From: Misgurnus anguillicaudatus
Taxonomy: Eukaryota > Chordata > Actinopteri > Cypriniformes > Cobitidae
NCBI RefSeq assembly: GCF_027580225.2
Contig: NC_073358.2
Coordinates: 24,826,501 to 24,890,500, forward strand
DNA: 64,000 nucleotides
Direction of reading: 5' to 3'
This document shows positions 1 to 62,108 of the stretch, one piece after another. Below the pieces are notes generated by a model. The model saw only the letters and a program-made list of their open reading frames with translations. It ran no database searches and had not been told where the DNA came from. A program made the position numbers and the translations under genes. The first letter of the stretch is position 1. Every line of letters starts with the position of its first letter.

Positions 1-505
1 CTTTTGAAAAGTGTGTTTTCATTACCTATATCTGAAAACTTCTTAAGAACAACTTTCTCAAACTCAGTTTTGACTTTTATACAGAGATAAAGCCTGAACT
101 CGACGACAGATGCTGTCGCAGCGTAGCGTTGCCAAGTCCTCTGCTTTTTTTCGAGTTTAGATTTGGGCTACTGTTTAAACTGTTTCCACCAGTTGTTTTT
201 ATCTGTGGACAGTCATTGAGATGCTTTTTTGGGCTACTTTTAAATGTGCATTCAAATGGTTTTGATACAAGAATCTGGCAACCTTGGCTGTGTGCTTGCG
301 CAGACGTTCGGTTCGGATTTTAAAGAATGTACTTGTAAACAAACATTTTAATCAGATTGCAATGTTTAGGGTGCATGTAAACTGTATCGTCATAACCTTC
401 AATTGTATTAAATACAAAATTTTGTGCATGTAAACATAGCCATTGTTATTTTACTCCTAAGGTTTGTCCATTGTAATCTAATGTTAATGTTTGTGTTTTT
501 TTCAG
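1..505. other. parp8 upstream intron, no feature seen
   Basis: Intronic sequence upstream of the first exon in the window. No conserved coding segment or mobile element recognised. Confidence 0.5.
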
Positions 506-46346
<45,841 letters not shown>

Positions 46347-49274
46347 GAGTTTCAACACAATACAGCTGCCTTGACCTCTTTCTCAAAGCTGGACATTTGA
46401 GCATAGGAGGCCAATACCATATGTATTTTTGGTAACCACACAACACACACGAAACATGGAAAAAGAAAATCCACAATCTGAAATACACTATTTGTACTAT
46501 TCCCCTGGGATATACTGTATATTTACACGGGCTATTCAAACTATTACCATTTTGCTAAGTTTATAAATAAAAGGTACATTTTAAAAGAGCATGGTACGTC
46601 TCTCAGTTCAACTGACGGACTACTTATTTTTTGTAAAGAATACGAAACATGAAAACACTTTGAAAAATATTTTGAGACTTTACTGGAGAAAATACAATAA
46701 TCCTGTGCGGATATGCGCCATCTGACCTTGTTTACTAAGAGTTGTACTTGTTAAAGTACATTGATTTGTGTACACAAAAGGTGTCTATATGCACTTTATT
46801 TTTCTTAATGTATGATATTGGTTTCAAACTTCCATATAATCTTAAATGCCTTTCAGAGACTGAAGTATTTCTTGTTTGACAGTGCTGAACACAAGCAAGC
46901 AACTCCTGATGTTGAAGACATTGTATTTAGAGCTGATGACAGGTGGTTACATCTAACATGCCCAGCTGCTTAAAAGTAGCTGTCAGTTTACAATTTCTAA
47001 AGGTGTCGGTTTAGAACTTGTCCAGATGAATCAAAAACCTACCACTTCATCGAGTATTATTTATTAAAAATATCACTGTAACATTTCGTTTTTATTGAGG
47101 AGTGAATATATTAATTAAGAAAAAAGAGCAAGATAAAAATCGAAAAACAAACAAACAGTCAATATATTTGGCAGCAACAACTAAAAATATGATGCATGCT
47201 GATTTACATTTTTAAACAATTTGTTTTTCTTTGGTATGGTTAGAGAATTTTTTATAAAGGGAAAAAGTCGGCACCCAACTGTAAAATATCTTTGAGTATT
47301 TCAATATAAATCTTTTTGTAAGGTGATTTTAAGGCAGAATAAGTGTTTGCTGCTTGTTGTTTATACATTGTAATGTATTAACGGAAAGGTCCAAATGTGT
47401 GAGTACTCTGTTCAATTTTATAGTGATGTTTAGAAACCTCTATGGTTGTTCACTTTACTTTCCAAACATAAATTAAATTGTTGAGTTCACTAAAAAATCT
47501 CTATAAGAATGAATGAAGGTATAAAGAATTTCTATATAAAATTTGGTTGCAAATTCTTTAAACTGAAAAGGAAATGCAACTTTTACACGTCAAAATGTAG
47601 CACCACAAACATTTTCTCACGTTTCATTTGTGGGCAGAATTATGGGTTTTATTAAACAAAAGGCACATTTAATATGTGGTATTGGTTATTTTGTGTGCAG
47701 AGAAACATTTTGTTTTGTTTTTTGTTGTTATTCCAATATAATTCACTTTATTCAAGTGATGAAAATAGTAACAACTTAACATTACAATAAAATTAAAGTC
47801 AAAGTAATAAAGCATTGTCAAGTTTGTCATTACAATAAAGGATGTAAATTGATCACAGATTTATCACATTTAGTATTCGTCTTTAAAATCAAAAACACAA
47901 TTATTATAATTGTCCCAAGGTTACTACTTAAGTTACCAAGGTTAGCAAATTATCGATTATAAAATATTTAAATATCTAAACATTGGGGTTCTAACATAAA
48001 TATATGCACACTTATAACTGTATATCAACAGCTTACTTGACAATTTTTTACTTTACCATAATCGTGATAAACAATGTTCATATGTGATTTGTTTGAATTG
48101 TTTTGTACATTTTCCACACAATTTGATGAAAAAATCATGCTACTTAGCATTTGGTGCCTTATCAATATAGATTTAATGGCAAATATATGACAATACAGTC
48201 ATATATCAAAATACTGTACATAGTGTAAATAATGCCACTATGACACGGAGGCCAAATATTTTCTGTAGTATGTTTTTACTTTTTCTTTATTTTGCCAACT
48301 GATCAAGCTTTTTGTCTTTTTACAAGTTGTGGAACTAGCAGCTTATGTACCCGTTTATGTTCATTAAATCCAAATTTGTCTAATCCATACACTTTTGTCC
48401 TTTCTCTTTCTAGTTGAAATTATTTAAAACCAATGCAAAATGTTAACGTATGCAGATGTATAATTTACAGATGTTCCTTGATCCTCCTTTTCCAACTGCA
48501 AAAACTGTTCATTTTAGTTCCAACCATAAAATGTATATGGTATTTATGAAGTGCTCCAGATAGATAATGTACTGTAAGTGTTGTGTTATACATTTCTGCA
48601 AAAATGTTATGCATCTTGCAAATCAATGCAAAGACCGGCCTATTCAAGTTTGCCAAAATTTACGGCAGTGATCATTAATAATCACAATACTAGCATTCAG
48701 CGATCAATTATTTCGGAATTATATTGTTGTCCATTGCTACTAACAAAATTTCAGTGTAGATGTGTTTGTGGTCTGCTTAGTGTTTCATATGACTAAGCAG
48801 AAATATAAGCTAATCATTTTGTTGCAAATTAATATTTGATTCATTTTGTAAGATATATATCACCTTGTTTTTATCAGCGCTTATAAAATGTTTGTTTGAT
48901 AGTGACTACAACAATTTCCACTTCGTCATTATAATTGTACAGTGTTTGTGTTCAATCTGTATCATATTTGTAAACATGACACTTTATTTAATTATATTAA
49001 ATTAAATTAATGATACTGCATAATTATAGTAAAAGCATTTTCAAAATTCCTTGATTCAACCTAATGTCACAATTTTACAAACGTAACAGTAGTGTCTAGA
49101 AAAAAAGGAAAAAAGTACTGTACTGTACTGTAACTACAACAAAAATGAAATTATTTACAATACTTTACAAATTCAGTTTCCCTTAATTGTTTACATATTG
49201 GTCCATGAGATTTAGAAATGTTAGAAACAAATCAAACCAAATTTATATACATTCATATAACCATAAATTCTGAG
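46347..49274. other. parp8 3' UTR and spacer between convergent genes
   Basis: AT-rich sequence with several AATAAA motifs and Pumilio-like TGTAAATA words (for example near 48225). No ORF of note and no clear transposon. It may be largely a long parp8 3' UTR, since the next gene ends tail to tail at 49496. Confidence 0.5.
46566..46571 (+). terminator. Proximal polyadenylation signal for parp8
   Basis: AATAAA 220 bases after the stop. Further AATAAA motifs at 47786-47791 and 47806-47811 could give a longer 3' UTR; the sequence cannot say which is used. Confidence 0.4.
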
Positions 49275-49280
49275 TTTATT
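49275..49280 (-). terminator. Candidate polyadenylation signal for dtx3l-like
   Basis: AATAAA on the - strand about 215 bases beyond the stop codon. Confidence 0.4.
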
Positions 49281-49495
49281 GTGTACTGTTCTACTATGAT
49301 CATACAGATGGCAATCACACTTTAACACACTTGTATACTTTTACTATTGCTTTTAAATTACTTTATATTTTACTATTTAATTTAATTGTAAATACATTTT
49401 CCCACTGTGATTGTAATACGCTTAGTGTCTATTGCATATCAAATACTACTGGATACTTACTTTAAAGTATAAAATAAAACCACACACAAAAAAAA

Positions 49496-52137
<2,642 letters not shown>

Positions 52138-52140
52138 CTT

Positions 52141-53127
52141 TTTTCACTATCGATGGTGCTCTTCAAGTTGTCAGGGTAATCAAAACAATACCAGTATTAC
52201 ACAAAACCTGCCACAGACTAACTTACATACGGTAGCAGTCAGTGAGCACGCTGTCGAAAAAAACATTCATTCGCGACCATAAAATAAGGAAAATATCAGC
52301 ACTTTACTCTAATGTTAAACTGTGAATTCAAATGATTCACTCTTTTTGAATAAGCATGCGGATTTTAACTTTCATTTCTCAACCAGGAAATCATGTGTCG
52401 TCAAGTGCGTCGTTTTCATAAGTCATTTCTATCCGTATTCCCGCCTCCTGCGTCAGGATTGGTTAAGATGCTTACAAGCCGTCGGCGATTGGATAGTAAA
52501 GTAAGCCACAGCAACAACATGGGCACGTTCAAGTTCAAAACTAAACGCAGCCTAGTAAACAAGAAAAGTCGCAGCTAAAATATACATGAGCACAAGAAAC
52601 AACAAACGTAGGGTTTAAAGTTCTGTGAATATAGACATATTATTATCATTACATGAGATTTGTAAGGCTTTATGCTAAAACACACTGCCAGAAACAGTTT
52701 ACAGCGTTGGAGAGAAAAATATTTTAAACATTCCACTGGGGCAGTAACATTAAAAGGTCCTGCACGAATAAAAATGTAAAAAAATGTACACTTGAGTACT
52801 ATTAGGAATGTTAAAATATGAGCAATGTCTAAAATACAGCAAATGTGTCTTTTGAGAGTTTTTCATTTTAAACATTGGCAACATTTCCCAATACAACTGA
52901 AATGGCAACTGTGTTTTGTAGGTGATCAGTAATTCAATACAACGTGTTTCTGCTTTTGTCCCATCTCTTCTCTATATTAAATTGGCTTCTGGAGCGTGGT
53001 TAAACAAGTATATAATTATATAACTGCAGTAAAGCCAACTCGATATAGGGAAGGAATGGGGCAAAAGCGTTAACAATCTAACTTACATAATATATATCAA
53101 CCTGCAAAACACAACTTTAGATGGATA
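52141..53127. other. dtx3l-like 5' flank, no other feature seen
   Basis: Presumed promoter side of the - strand gene. No TATA box or strong motif stands out. Confidence 0.35.
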
Positions 53128-53565
53128 ATAAAGGGGACATTTCACAAGACATTTTTTAAGATGTAAAATAAACCTGTGGTGTCTCCAGTGTACATATGTC
53201 AAGCTCTAGCTCAAAATACCATATAGATCATCATTTATTAGAGTTAAAATTGCCACTTTGTAGGTGTGAGCAAAAAATGCGTTTTTGGGTGTGTCCTTTA
53301 AAATGCAAATGAGCTGATCTCTGCACTAAATGGCAGTGGTGTGGTTGGATAGTGCAGATCAAGGGGCGGTATTTTCCCCTTCTGACATCACAACGGGAGC
53401 CAGATTTCAATGACATATTTTTACATGCTTTCAGAGAATGGTTTACCGAAACTAAGTTACTGGCTAGTTCTTTTTCACATTTTCTAGGTTGACAGAAGCA
53501 CTGGGGACCCAATTATAGCACTGAAAAGTGGAAAAAGTTAGATTTTCATGATATGTACCCTTTAA
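53128..53565. mobile_element. TTAA-type MITE, family T1, copy 2
   Basis: Collinear with 14763-15190 and 54518-54939 (aaggggacatttcacaagac, ggggcggtattttcccctt); the left TTAA is eroded to ataa. Confidence 0.7.
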
Positions 53566-53584
53566 AATATTGATTTATTGATAT

Positions 53585-53960
53585 TGATTGATTGAAGAAA
53601 TACAATTCAATTGTATTTATATAGCGCTTTTCACTACTGTTCATTGTTTTAAAGCAGCATTACATGGATAAGAATCAAATAAAGCACAGAAAAAAATCAA
53701 AGAACAACAGAAGTAGCAAAATCGTTAGGCTTAAAAATTAAACCATGTTAAGGAGAGCAGTATTAGCATAGTGTTATCAGCAGTCTCCCGGCAAGCAATT
53801 GTCAGTAGTCTCATTGTTTTACAGGCCGGCAGTGGTCAGTGGGTTGGGAAAACTCCTAGGAGGAAAAAACCCCATGGGAGAAAAACTTATTTGAAGAATG
53901 AACTCCGTGTGATAGAACCAGGTTTAACTGGAAAGGCCAGTTCTCCTCCAGTTGACTTGC
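53585..53960. repeat. Dispersed 'ttcaattgtatttatatagc' repeat
   Basis: cgcttttcactactgttcat, aaagcagcattacatg and cctaggaggaaaaaacccc are hallmarks of a widespread fish repeat, probably retroposed. Confidence 0.5.
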
Positions 53961-54517
53961 TCAAATTTTTTTAAATATTTCTCATTAATAGTTACTCTAA
54001 TATTACTAGTAATATTATTAATTTACTCATTACTCCCAGCCAACAGTTATTAGTTATTAGTGGTGGACTGTGGCCCTCCAGGACCGGGAATGCCCACCCC
54101 TGGTCTAGTATGATTCCAATCACACTGTGATTCAAGGTAAAATCAGCATTGTGCGCTTTAGTGTTCTGACTGTGGTCGATTTCTAAAACAAACAAACAAA
54201 AAACAAAACAGATGGTAGCTTAGAGCAGTGGTTCTCAAACTGCAGGTCGCGAGATGGTGCCAGGGGCCCCCTGTTTTATGACATTTTATCAAATACATTA
54301 ATTTATAATAAATTTAATTTAATATTTTTGTTGAATTAAAATGTTAGGTTTTAGAATATTTACACGTTTTCTTTGGGGGGGGGCACAAAGGGATGCACCA
54401 TTATGGTAGAGATTAGATAAATGAATGAAAAGTAACCAAAACAAAATAAAAAGAGCTGGAGGGTTAGTCAGCAAAAGATAAAGGCCATAGAGACCTCTTA
54501 TAGCCAAATAATGTAAT

Positions 54518-54939
54518 TTAAGGAGGACATTTCACAAGACTTTTTAAAGATGTCAAATAATAATCTTTAGGTTCCCCAGAGTACATGTGAAGTTTTAGCT
54601 CAAAATATCATAGAGATGATTTATTATGTTGTAGGTGTGAGCAAAAATGTGTCATTTTGGGCGTGTCCTTTAAAATGCAAATGAGCTGATCTCTGCACGA
54701 AATGGCAGTGAAGTGGTTGGATAGTGCAGATTAAGAGGCGGTATTTTCTTGTTCTGACATCACTATGGGCACCAAAATTCAATGACTTATTTTTTCACAT
54801 GCTTGCAGAGAATGATTTACCAAAGCCAAGTTACTGGGTTGATCTTTTTCAAATTTTTTAGGTTGATAGAAGCACCGGGGACCCAATTATAGACCTTAAC
54901 TATGAATAAACTCAGATTTTCATGGTATGTCCCCTTTAA
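54518..54939. mobile_element. TTAA-type MITE, family T1, copy 3
   Basis: TTAA on both borders; same order of motifs as copies 1 and 2. It lies about 1 kb from copy 2 in the same orientation. Confidence 0.72.
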
Positions 54940-57049
54940 ATTACTTTCCTTTTTAACAACTTCCTAAACATCATTCACTTCAATTTTACAAGCACATAAA
55001 GCAAAACACTGAAACACAAAACACTGAAAAACTGCAAAGCATCCAAATTTCTGAAACACTTCAAAGCTTATAATTGGAAACCCTTTTCCCTCCAGAACTC
55101 CCTTCTCCAGTGAAGCATCATCAGTGAGACCCAGTACAGTATTTACAGTTGATCAGTTAAGGATATGGTAATAACAAAACAAACCAGCTGAGCTCCATAA
55201 ATGCATATGTTCACTATGAATTTATCCCAAATATAAAAAATATGTAAAATAAAGAAATCTTTTACCAACAAGAACAGTCCCGGGGATAGTTCATACCAGT
55301 AGACGTCACACTTTCAGAAGATGTTCTTTTGAATTACACCAGATGGCAGTAGAGTTATTTAAGATAATTTAACCCAACACAGCACGCGGACAGTATGATC
55401 GCTAGATGGCAGAAGAGTTCGTTTATGTGACAAACTAATAATACCCAATCTGCTGCTGTTTAGTAATAAGGTTACAGTTAGACTTTCATTTCCATAATAC
55501 ACATCAAGCAAATTCATGCCAAAATCGATTGTTACAACACCCCTTTTAATGTTTTTTTCCCCTTTCTGACCAGCACTTAATACATGGCACTGGCTGGCTT
55601 CCCTAGTCACCCAAAACCACATTTCTTCTGCACTCATTGCTGTGTCGTTGTTTGTGTTCATTTACATTAAACTTCAGGTGGAAAATAGATTTCTATGGGC
55701 TACATGTTTTCTCTTTAAGCTATTGGTGGCATTGCACGTCTGGCTAAATGGGGGACTGTAATTGGAGTGAAACTGCACCATTGATGGTTCTGTCGGATAT
55801 CACACAATCGGCCACCTGCACATGACACAAATTATGTGTCCCTACAAGACGACTTGTCAACGACTATTTGGGACATTTCTGAAAACAGGAGGACAACCAG
55901 CCAAACGGGGCTCTCTCGACGCAGTATGTATGCCTGTATAGAAAAAGTAAAGCTTTTCCATATGAGTTAGGTGCATATCAGCTTTTTTAAACATTAAGAA
56001 TGCGCAGGCGAGTGAATAAAAATTTTTTTTTGTAGAGTTCATATTTTTCAAAATGTAATGAAAACGAGTAACATTTCTTCCTTTTTATTCCAAACTGTTA
56101 TTAAACATTTTAATAATATTATATGTTTAATGTGTTTATTTGTTCAGAAAAAGAAATTTGTGTACTGTCTAGTAGCCTAAAAAAATCTTTTTGTGTTATT
56201 TTCGAGTTGTAAATAGATATGATTTGACGAAGCGCACATCTCATTATTTATACATCATTTAGATAGCACAAACATACAGAAAATATTTGATATGCCGGTT
56301 TATACTACATTTTATTGTATTATTTTCGAGTTGTTAATATATGATTTGACGGAGCACACATCTTATTATTTAAACATCATTTAGATAGCACAAATATACA
56401 GTAAATATTTTAAATATGCCGGTTTATTATTTACTAAATGTAATATAATTTATGTAAACCTTTTCTATTTGTATCTGCTTATATAGAGCAACATTTTGAA
56501 TACAGGTAGCCTACACAAATTTTATTTCATTTCATTATTTTTTGTAATACATTTTAAGCTATTAAATATCTTAAAAGGCTTGCTGTATGAAATGCTATTT
56601 TAAAAAATAGCTAAGGGTTGCTTAATTTTTAAAACTGGATTATACACACATTTTTATTATAATTAATTGCACAAAATATTTTTGAAATGTTTACTACTCT
56701 GGATTTAAATTACGAGGATCTATAATAAAAATAGCAACTTTAAATACTAGTTTACTTTTATAACAATAATAACAACAACAACAATAAATAGTAATAACAA
56801 CAATTAAGCTATTATATGTTTAGTTACAACATCAACAACAACAACTATAAAATATATATGTCTTTGTTGTTTTCATCCAAAACATTACAAAATATTGTTA
56901 ATAATGTATAAAAATGTATTCTGTTTGAAATTGTTTAATTGCTTCGTTTTAGAAGAGTGTCTTTTTAATAAAGATGAGCTAGATGCTAACTTTTAACTGC
57001 TGTTAAGGCTGTTCGTATAAAAATAAAACATGTTCAGTTCAAAGAGAAG
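54940..57049. other. Intergenic, no gene seen
   Basis: AT-rich. A roughly 90-base segment near 56205-56295 recurs at 56325-56410 (tttcgagttgt, atgatttgacg, catcatttagatagcacaaa), a local tandem duplication. Confidence 0.5.
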
Positions 57050-57580
57050 CATCATTTAGATCCGTCCTGACAGGCTGGCAGATTTATGTCTCCCTCACAT
57101 CGATTTGCGCAAAATGATAGAAATGTGTTGCTGTGTTGCCGAAAGCAGGACGCTGATTCTGCAAACGCGCGTAAAATATCAAGCAATGTTCCAGTCCAAG
57201 CACATCCAGTCCGATATTAAAGTATCACTGCCTCAGATCCCAAAGAGGCCAGCAGTGTGGATTTAATGGCAGTGAAAGTATTATGTGAAATCGGATTGAG
57301 GGAGATCTAGACATCTGTCAAAAGCAGCCAATAGAATGTACATTAGTAATATTGAACCAAGAAAGACGTCGGCAGATCGGGGGAGGATTAAGTACAATTC
57401 ATAATCTGATCACGAAAACTCAACTGCTTGAAAGCATGCACGCAGGCACAATGCAGATGACAAAACGGGCACAGATCAAGATGCCCTTCTGCGTTACAAG
57501 TCATATGAGTGGGCTTGAAATGTTAAACGTTATCATTGACTGTCAGACTGTCACCTATTCCCTCGTAAGCATTTTCTTTA
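57050..57580. promoter_or_regulatory. Candidate conserved non-coding element
   Basis: An island of balanced base composition in AT-rich DNA, without repeats or a convincing ORF, rich in developmental-factor-like words (acatctgtcaaa, ccaatagaa, gatttaatgg). Inference only. Confidence 0.3.
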
Positions 57581-58572
57581 TGAAACTTGAATAAAAAACA
57601 TTTCATGTATTGGATTCTATAACGTATCATTAAAATGGCATTGTAGGTTCGAATGGCATTTGATAGTAGCTTTTAAAAGTAAAACAACCTTACCATCTGC
57701 AAATAATTAAACCTAAATATGTAGCAAAAACAACCAAGGTAAACAGAATCTAAAGAATATATTTTTATACAAAGTCCATGGTAATCTGATGTTTGATGAC
57801 CTCAGATCAGGCTAAATGTTGATGTCAGACAATGGTACTACAGTATAAGCAGGATAGACAACAGGCAGCCAAAAGGGACAGCTAATCTGATCTAAATATG
57901 ACATGGGTAGTGGGGTGATGGGATGGGGCTGGGGGATTGTAGGGGGGCTTAATTATGTTGTTGTTTTGCCTTGCTGTTTCTTGCCTTTTGATTTTCAAAA
58001 ACACTTATGAATAAAGATAGACCTACCATGGTAAGAGATAATTATACATTTTTAGATGTTTTATGTTTTCTTTCTGGAGTCAGCCAAATAGATACTTGCT
58101 CTGCTATTAAAGACAGTATTGTTGCTACCCATTCTGACTAATAAATATTTAAATATTAACCAGACTCAAAAACAATTGTTTAGAAGACCTTATCAAACTG
58201 GCGTCTGCTGGCGGCTGATGTACAGTATATGCTCATGAGATACAGGGCCGTAATCACAATAGACATTGAGGGGGACAAGTCCCCCCAATAATAAGAAACT
58301 AAAGTATTTTTAATATGAATGATAGCCCTGAATGTTCAAGATGTGGTTACGGCCTTACTGAGATAAATAAACCTTTTTAGTGTGCTTTGCTTGTTATTGT
58401 GCATCTCTTTGGAAATTGTATTAATTCATAATTGCCAAATTCACTCACATTAAAAATATAGAAAGTTTTTTTGTAGTTTTCATAGTCTGATTGAAAAAAT
58501 AGAATTGTATGCACCACATGTTTTATGTGCTTATAATAAACTTTACATCAATTGGAAAAAAATGGCAAAAAA
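57581..58572. other. Intergenic, no feature seen
   Basis: AT-rich, nothing recognised. Confidence 0.4.
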
Positions 58573-58935
58573 ATTCTGTAGAAATTACAGTGTTACTTGC
58601 AGCTGATTGCCGGTAACTTACCGTAGATTTAAATTGATGTTATTTACTGGCAAGAGTTTGTTCAAGGTTAAATAAATTTTAAATATTAACAAGTCTTTAT
58701 CTTTACAGAATAAAACTATACAATAACAGCCTCACGCAAAGCATTCTGGGAACCAGAAATCATCATTTACCTTTTTTTGTTTTTTTGCTTCAGATTTTGT
58801 TTCCCAGAATGCTTTGCTTGATGCTGTTGTTGTGTGGTTTTGTTCTGTAAAGATGAAGACTTGTTAAATGTTAATTTAACTTTGAACAAAATGTTGCAAG
58901 TAACACTTTAATTTCTACAGATTTTTTTAGAGTGT
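58573..58935. mobile_element. Palindromic MITE
   Basis: aaattctgtagaaatta, tgttacttgca and gcaaagcattctggga are each found inverted in the second half (ttccca-gaatgctttgc, tgcaagtaaca, atttctacagattt). Confidence 0.7.
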
Positions 58936-60225
58936 AATTAGCAATTTTTTTAATATTTATTAATGCATTTCCAGCGTGTTCCATTTTCCTAAACGCATGT
59001 TTAGATCATTTGATATTCCAGACTGAGGAATTTATAGATTATACTTTTTTTAAGCAGATGAAGACTGCAAATGCAAACGGGGTAAATGTCTTGGCTCATG
59101 ATTATGTAAAACTAGTAAAGGGTCCATGATAAGAGATGTTACCTTGAGTACATAAATTAAGCATTAAGATTGATACCTTGGGTACCATCTCCAAATTTGT
59201 CAGGTGACAGGAGAGATACAGCAATGAAACCATTTTCACTGTCAACGTGTAATGTGAATGTCAGGCTTAACATTGGTATCTCCTTATACCAGACTGTCCA
59301 TATAATTTGATCCCCAATAATAGAATACAGTTCATTTTCCTGATATACATACTTAAAACACCCTATAACAAACTTACATCTTTGACCCTCTCATTTATGT
59401 CAAATCATATTGATGAGACTGACAGTTCTTTAAATATAAAATACTATTAGATGTGTGTGCCTGAAAAAGAGAAGGACAGAACGAGTTTGGACTATTGATA
59501 ACTTGAGATAGACCCTTGAAACTGTTTTACTTGCTACGCATATACATGCTGCTTAGTGCAGCACTTTGAAGATCTGACATGCAGCTACAGCCATTAAATC
59601 CTTTTACACAGGGCCTTAAAAAATGTGAATGCTGGTGAGGTCATAACAGCATGATGCAACCAATATGACATTGTTACACAGATAAGTGTATACATGTATA
59701 CTTTGTTCTCTATTTGTATATAATCTCTAGAAGAAAAAAATATAACTGGATCTCACACAAAGAAGATTTCAGCTATACAGCTTTTTAAAGTACTATGATG
59801 AACAAAAGAGAGGCATGATGATGACCAGTAGTACTGACCAATAGATAGTTTTTCAAAAAATATTGATTATGTCTGACGGCAGACTGAAGCATGTACAGTA
59901 GTGTCAAAGCACAACTAATCCTTCTCTTCTGGATAAATGGTTGATCTGTTTGTTATTTATTCAGATTAACTGATTGCATCTGATAAATAGATAACATTAG
60001 ACCTTATAACTGTACAGTATGGTTAGCGTCTATATCCGTATAATGTTAGTTACATTGTAATAAGCCAATCACTATGGCGTTCTCTGATTTTGAAACAAAA
60101 GAAAAAAGCTTATTACATAGGGGTATATAAAAATTTATATAAAACAAAAATATCTGTGCTTTTCTGAGAATTTAAAGATAAGGTCGGCAAACAAGAACAG
60201 CTTTTATAAAAATGCAATAAGCTAT

Positions 60226-60540
60226 TCTGTCAGAAATGAAGGTACAAAACTGTACCTTTTCTGTGCTGGGGTAGTTGATTTGTATACATTTATGGGTATA
60301 CAACACATTGAAATGATGTAAATTTTGCGCTATAAGGTCCTACTGTGTACCTTAAGGAACAATTTTGTACCAGTTAAAATGTAGGGGTACAAAATAGTTA
60401 ACCTTTAAAGATGCACAATAGATCATTAAGGTACAACATCCGTAAGGACAACATTGTATTATATTTATTCAACCTGTAAAGGTGCAAAACAAAACCTTTT
60501 ATGTTACCACCAGCGACAGAAAAGGTACAGTTCTGACAGT
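60226..60540. mobile_element. MITE with ctgtcagaa / ttctgacag ends
   Basis: ggtacaaaactgtacctttt inverted as aaaaggtacagttctgacag; a run of ggtac words inside. Confidence 0.6.
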
Positions 60541-60904
60541 GTAAAATATGAGAATATCTACATGATTTAAAGGTGTCCCCTTAACCATATCTTATGCATT
60601 TATGATTGGTGAGAGTGTTTCTTTCATTTAATACGAAATCAAACCATCACACTAAAGTCAAAGTGAACATGTTGCTGATGCAGTTGTAATAGTGTTGGTT
60701 AATGCAGAGCTGCTATTACTGCTGGGGTAATTATGCATCTCTGCAAAGGAATGCTGGATCCGAAAATGTCAAATGAAACACTGGGTGATGGGCTTTTATT
60801 GATCTCTTCCTAATATCTTTCAGTTATATACTCACATTCTGTCCAATATGTCTGTGTCATTACATCAGCATAACAATAATAGTATCATCATCAGTGAAAG
60901 TTTC

Positions 60905-61041
60905 GGTTACACTTTATTTTAAGGCGCCACTGTTACATTGAAATAATACAACATAAGTACAGAGTACTTATAATTAATAACATGCACTTACTATAGGGAT
61001 AGGGATAGCTGCATGTCATTATTCATAATTAACTATATTAA

Positions 61042-61082
<41 letters not shown>

Positions 61083-61117
61083 CTATATATATATAATAAT
61101 ATAACAATATAACAATA

Positions 61118-61193
<76 letters not shown>

Positions 61194-61230
61194 TAAATAT
61201 AGTAAATTATGAATAATGATTATGAATAAT
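60905..61230. repeat. Dispersed repeat with embedded (TA)n
   Basis: ggttacactttattttaagg is a common fish repeat end. TA runs at 61046-61080 and 61121-61188 occupy its interior. Confidence 0.6.
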
Positions 61231-61929
61231 AATTATTATGAATAATTGTATATCTTTACAAATGTCAGGAAACTTTCTTTCCACCCCATGGTTCAAGTCA
61301 GGGGACTGATAACTAATATGACCATAGGACCTTGATATTTGGACCGTGGCCCACTATTGTGTTGATTTGGATTTTGACAGCCACTTTTTATTTTGTAAAG
61401 CTGAATAATCATTCAGAAATATATTCATTGGTTTTATCCCATACCATGATGGATGATTAAGAGAATTCGGCCTTTGCATTATCTCATATTTATACTCTTG
61501 TGAAACAGGAATTCATGGCTGCACAATTTCATCTTCTTAGCCGCCCTGAGAAAGAGATAATACTTCATAGTTATACTACTTAAGAATTTCCAGGGGTGCT
61601 AATACAGTAACTGTGCTGTATATGCAAACAGTATTGAGATTATGTTAGACTAATGCATGGCGGTACATGAAGGCAGGCGTGTGTCCTTCTGTGTAGTCTC
61701 AAAGTCATGTCAGCAAGTAGATGAAGGGAACAGCTGGATGCAAGACATAACAACTGGCTATAAGATGGGTGGTGGGAAAAACATTGTCTTGATCATCAAA
61801 TACGGCTTGTGAGGGTTTGGATGTTAGACAATCTATCTTGATTTTGGATTTTTAACATCTTTAATACAATATTTTTTAATGTCCCGAGAAGTATTTTAAA
61901 GTCCTAATTTTGAATATAGTAGATCATCC

Positions 61930-62108
61930 AATAATAAAGATTCTGCCATTATTTGCTCACTCTTATGTCATCATTTGACTCACTGATGCTAAATGCATAA
62001 CAGTACAAAATTTGGTTTGGAACAGTTGTCAAGTACTTGTGTCATATGATCTACTTTAATCACCTCATTTCTATATAAATCATTTCTGGGTGAACTATTC
62101 CTTTAAAA
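61930..62108. repeat. 3' part of a TTAA-type MITE
   Basis: tgctcactcttatgtcatca to ggtgaactattcctttaa is the usual right half; the left end is missing. Confidence 0.5.

Noticed and set aside
55359..55661. 100-residue - strand open frame
   Set aside because: No recognisable domain and length expected by chance at this scale.
57352..57594. 80-residue open frame starting at 57352
   Set aside because: No family resemblance and no splice context; the block is more likely non-coding.
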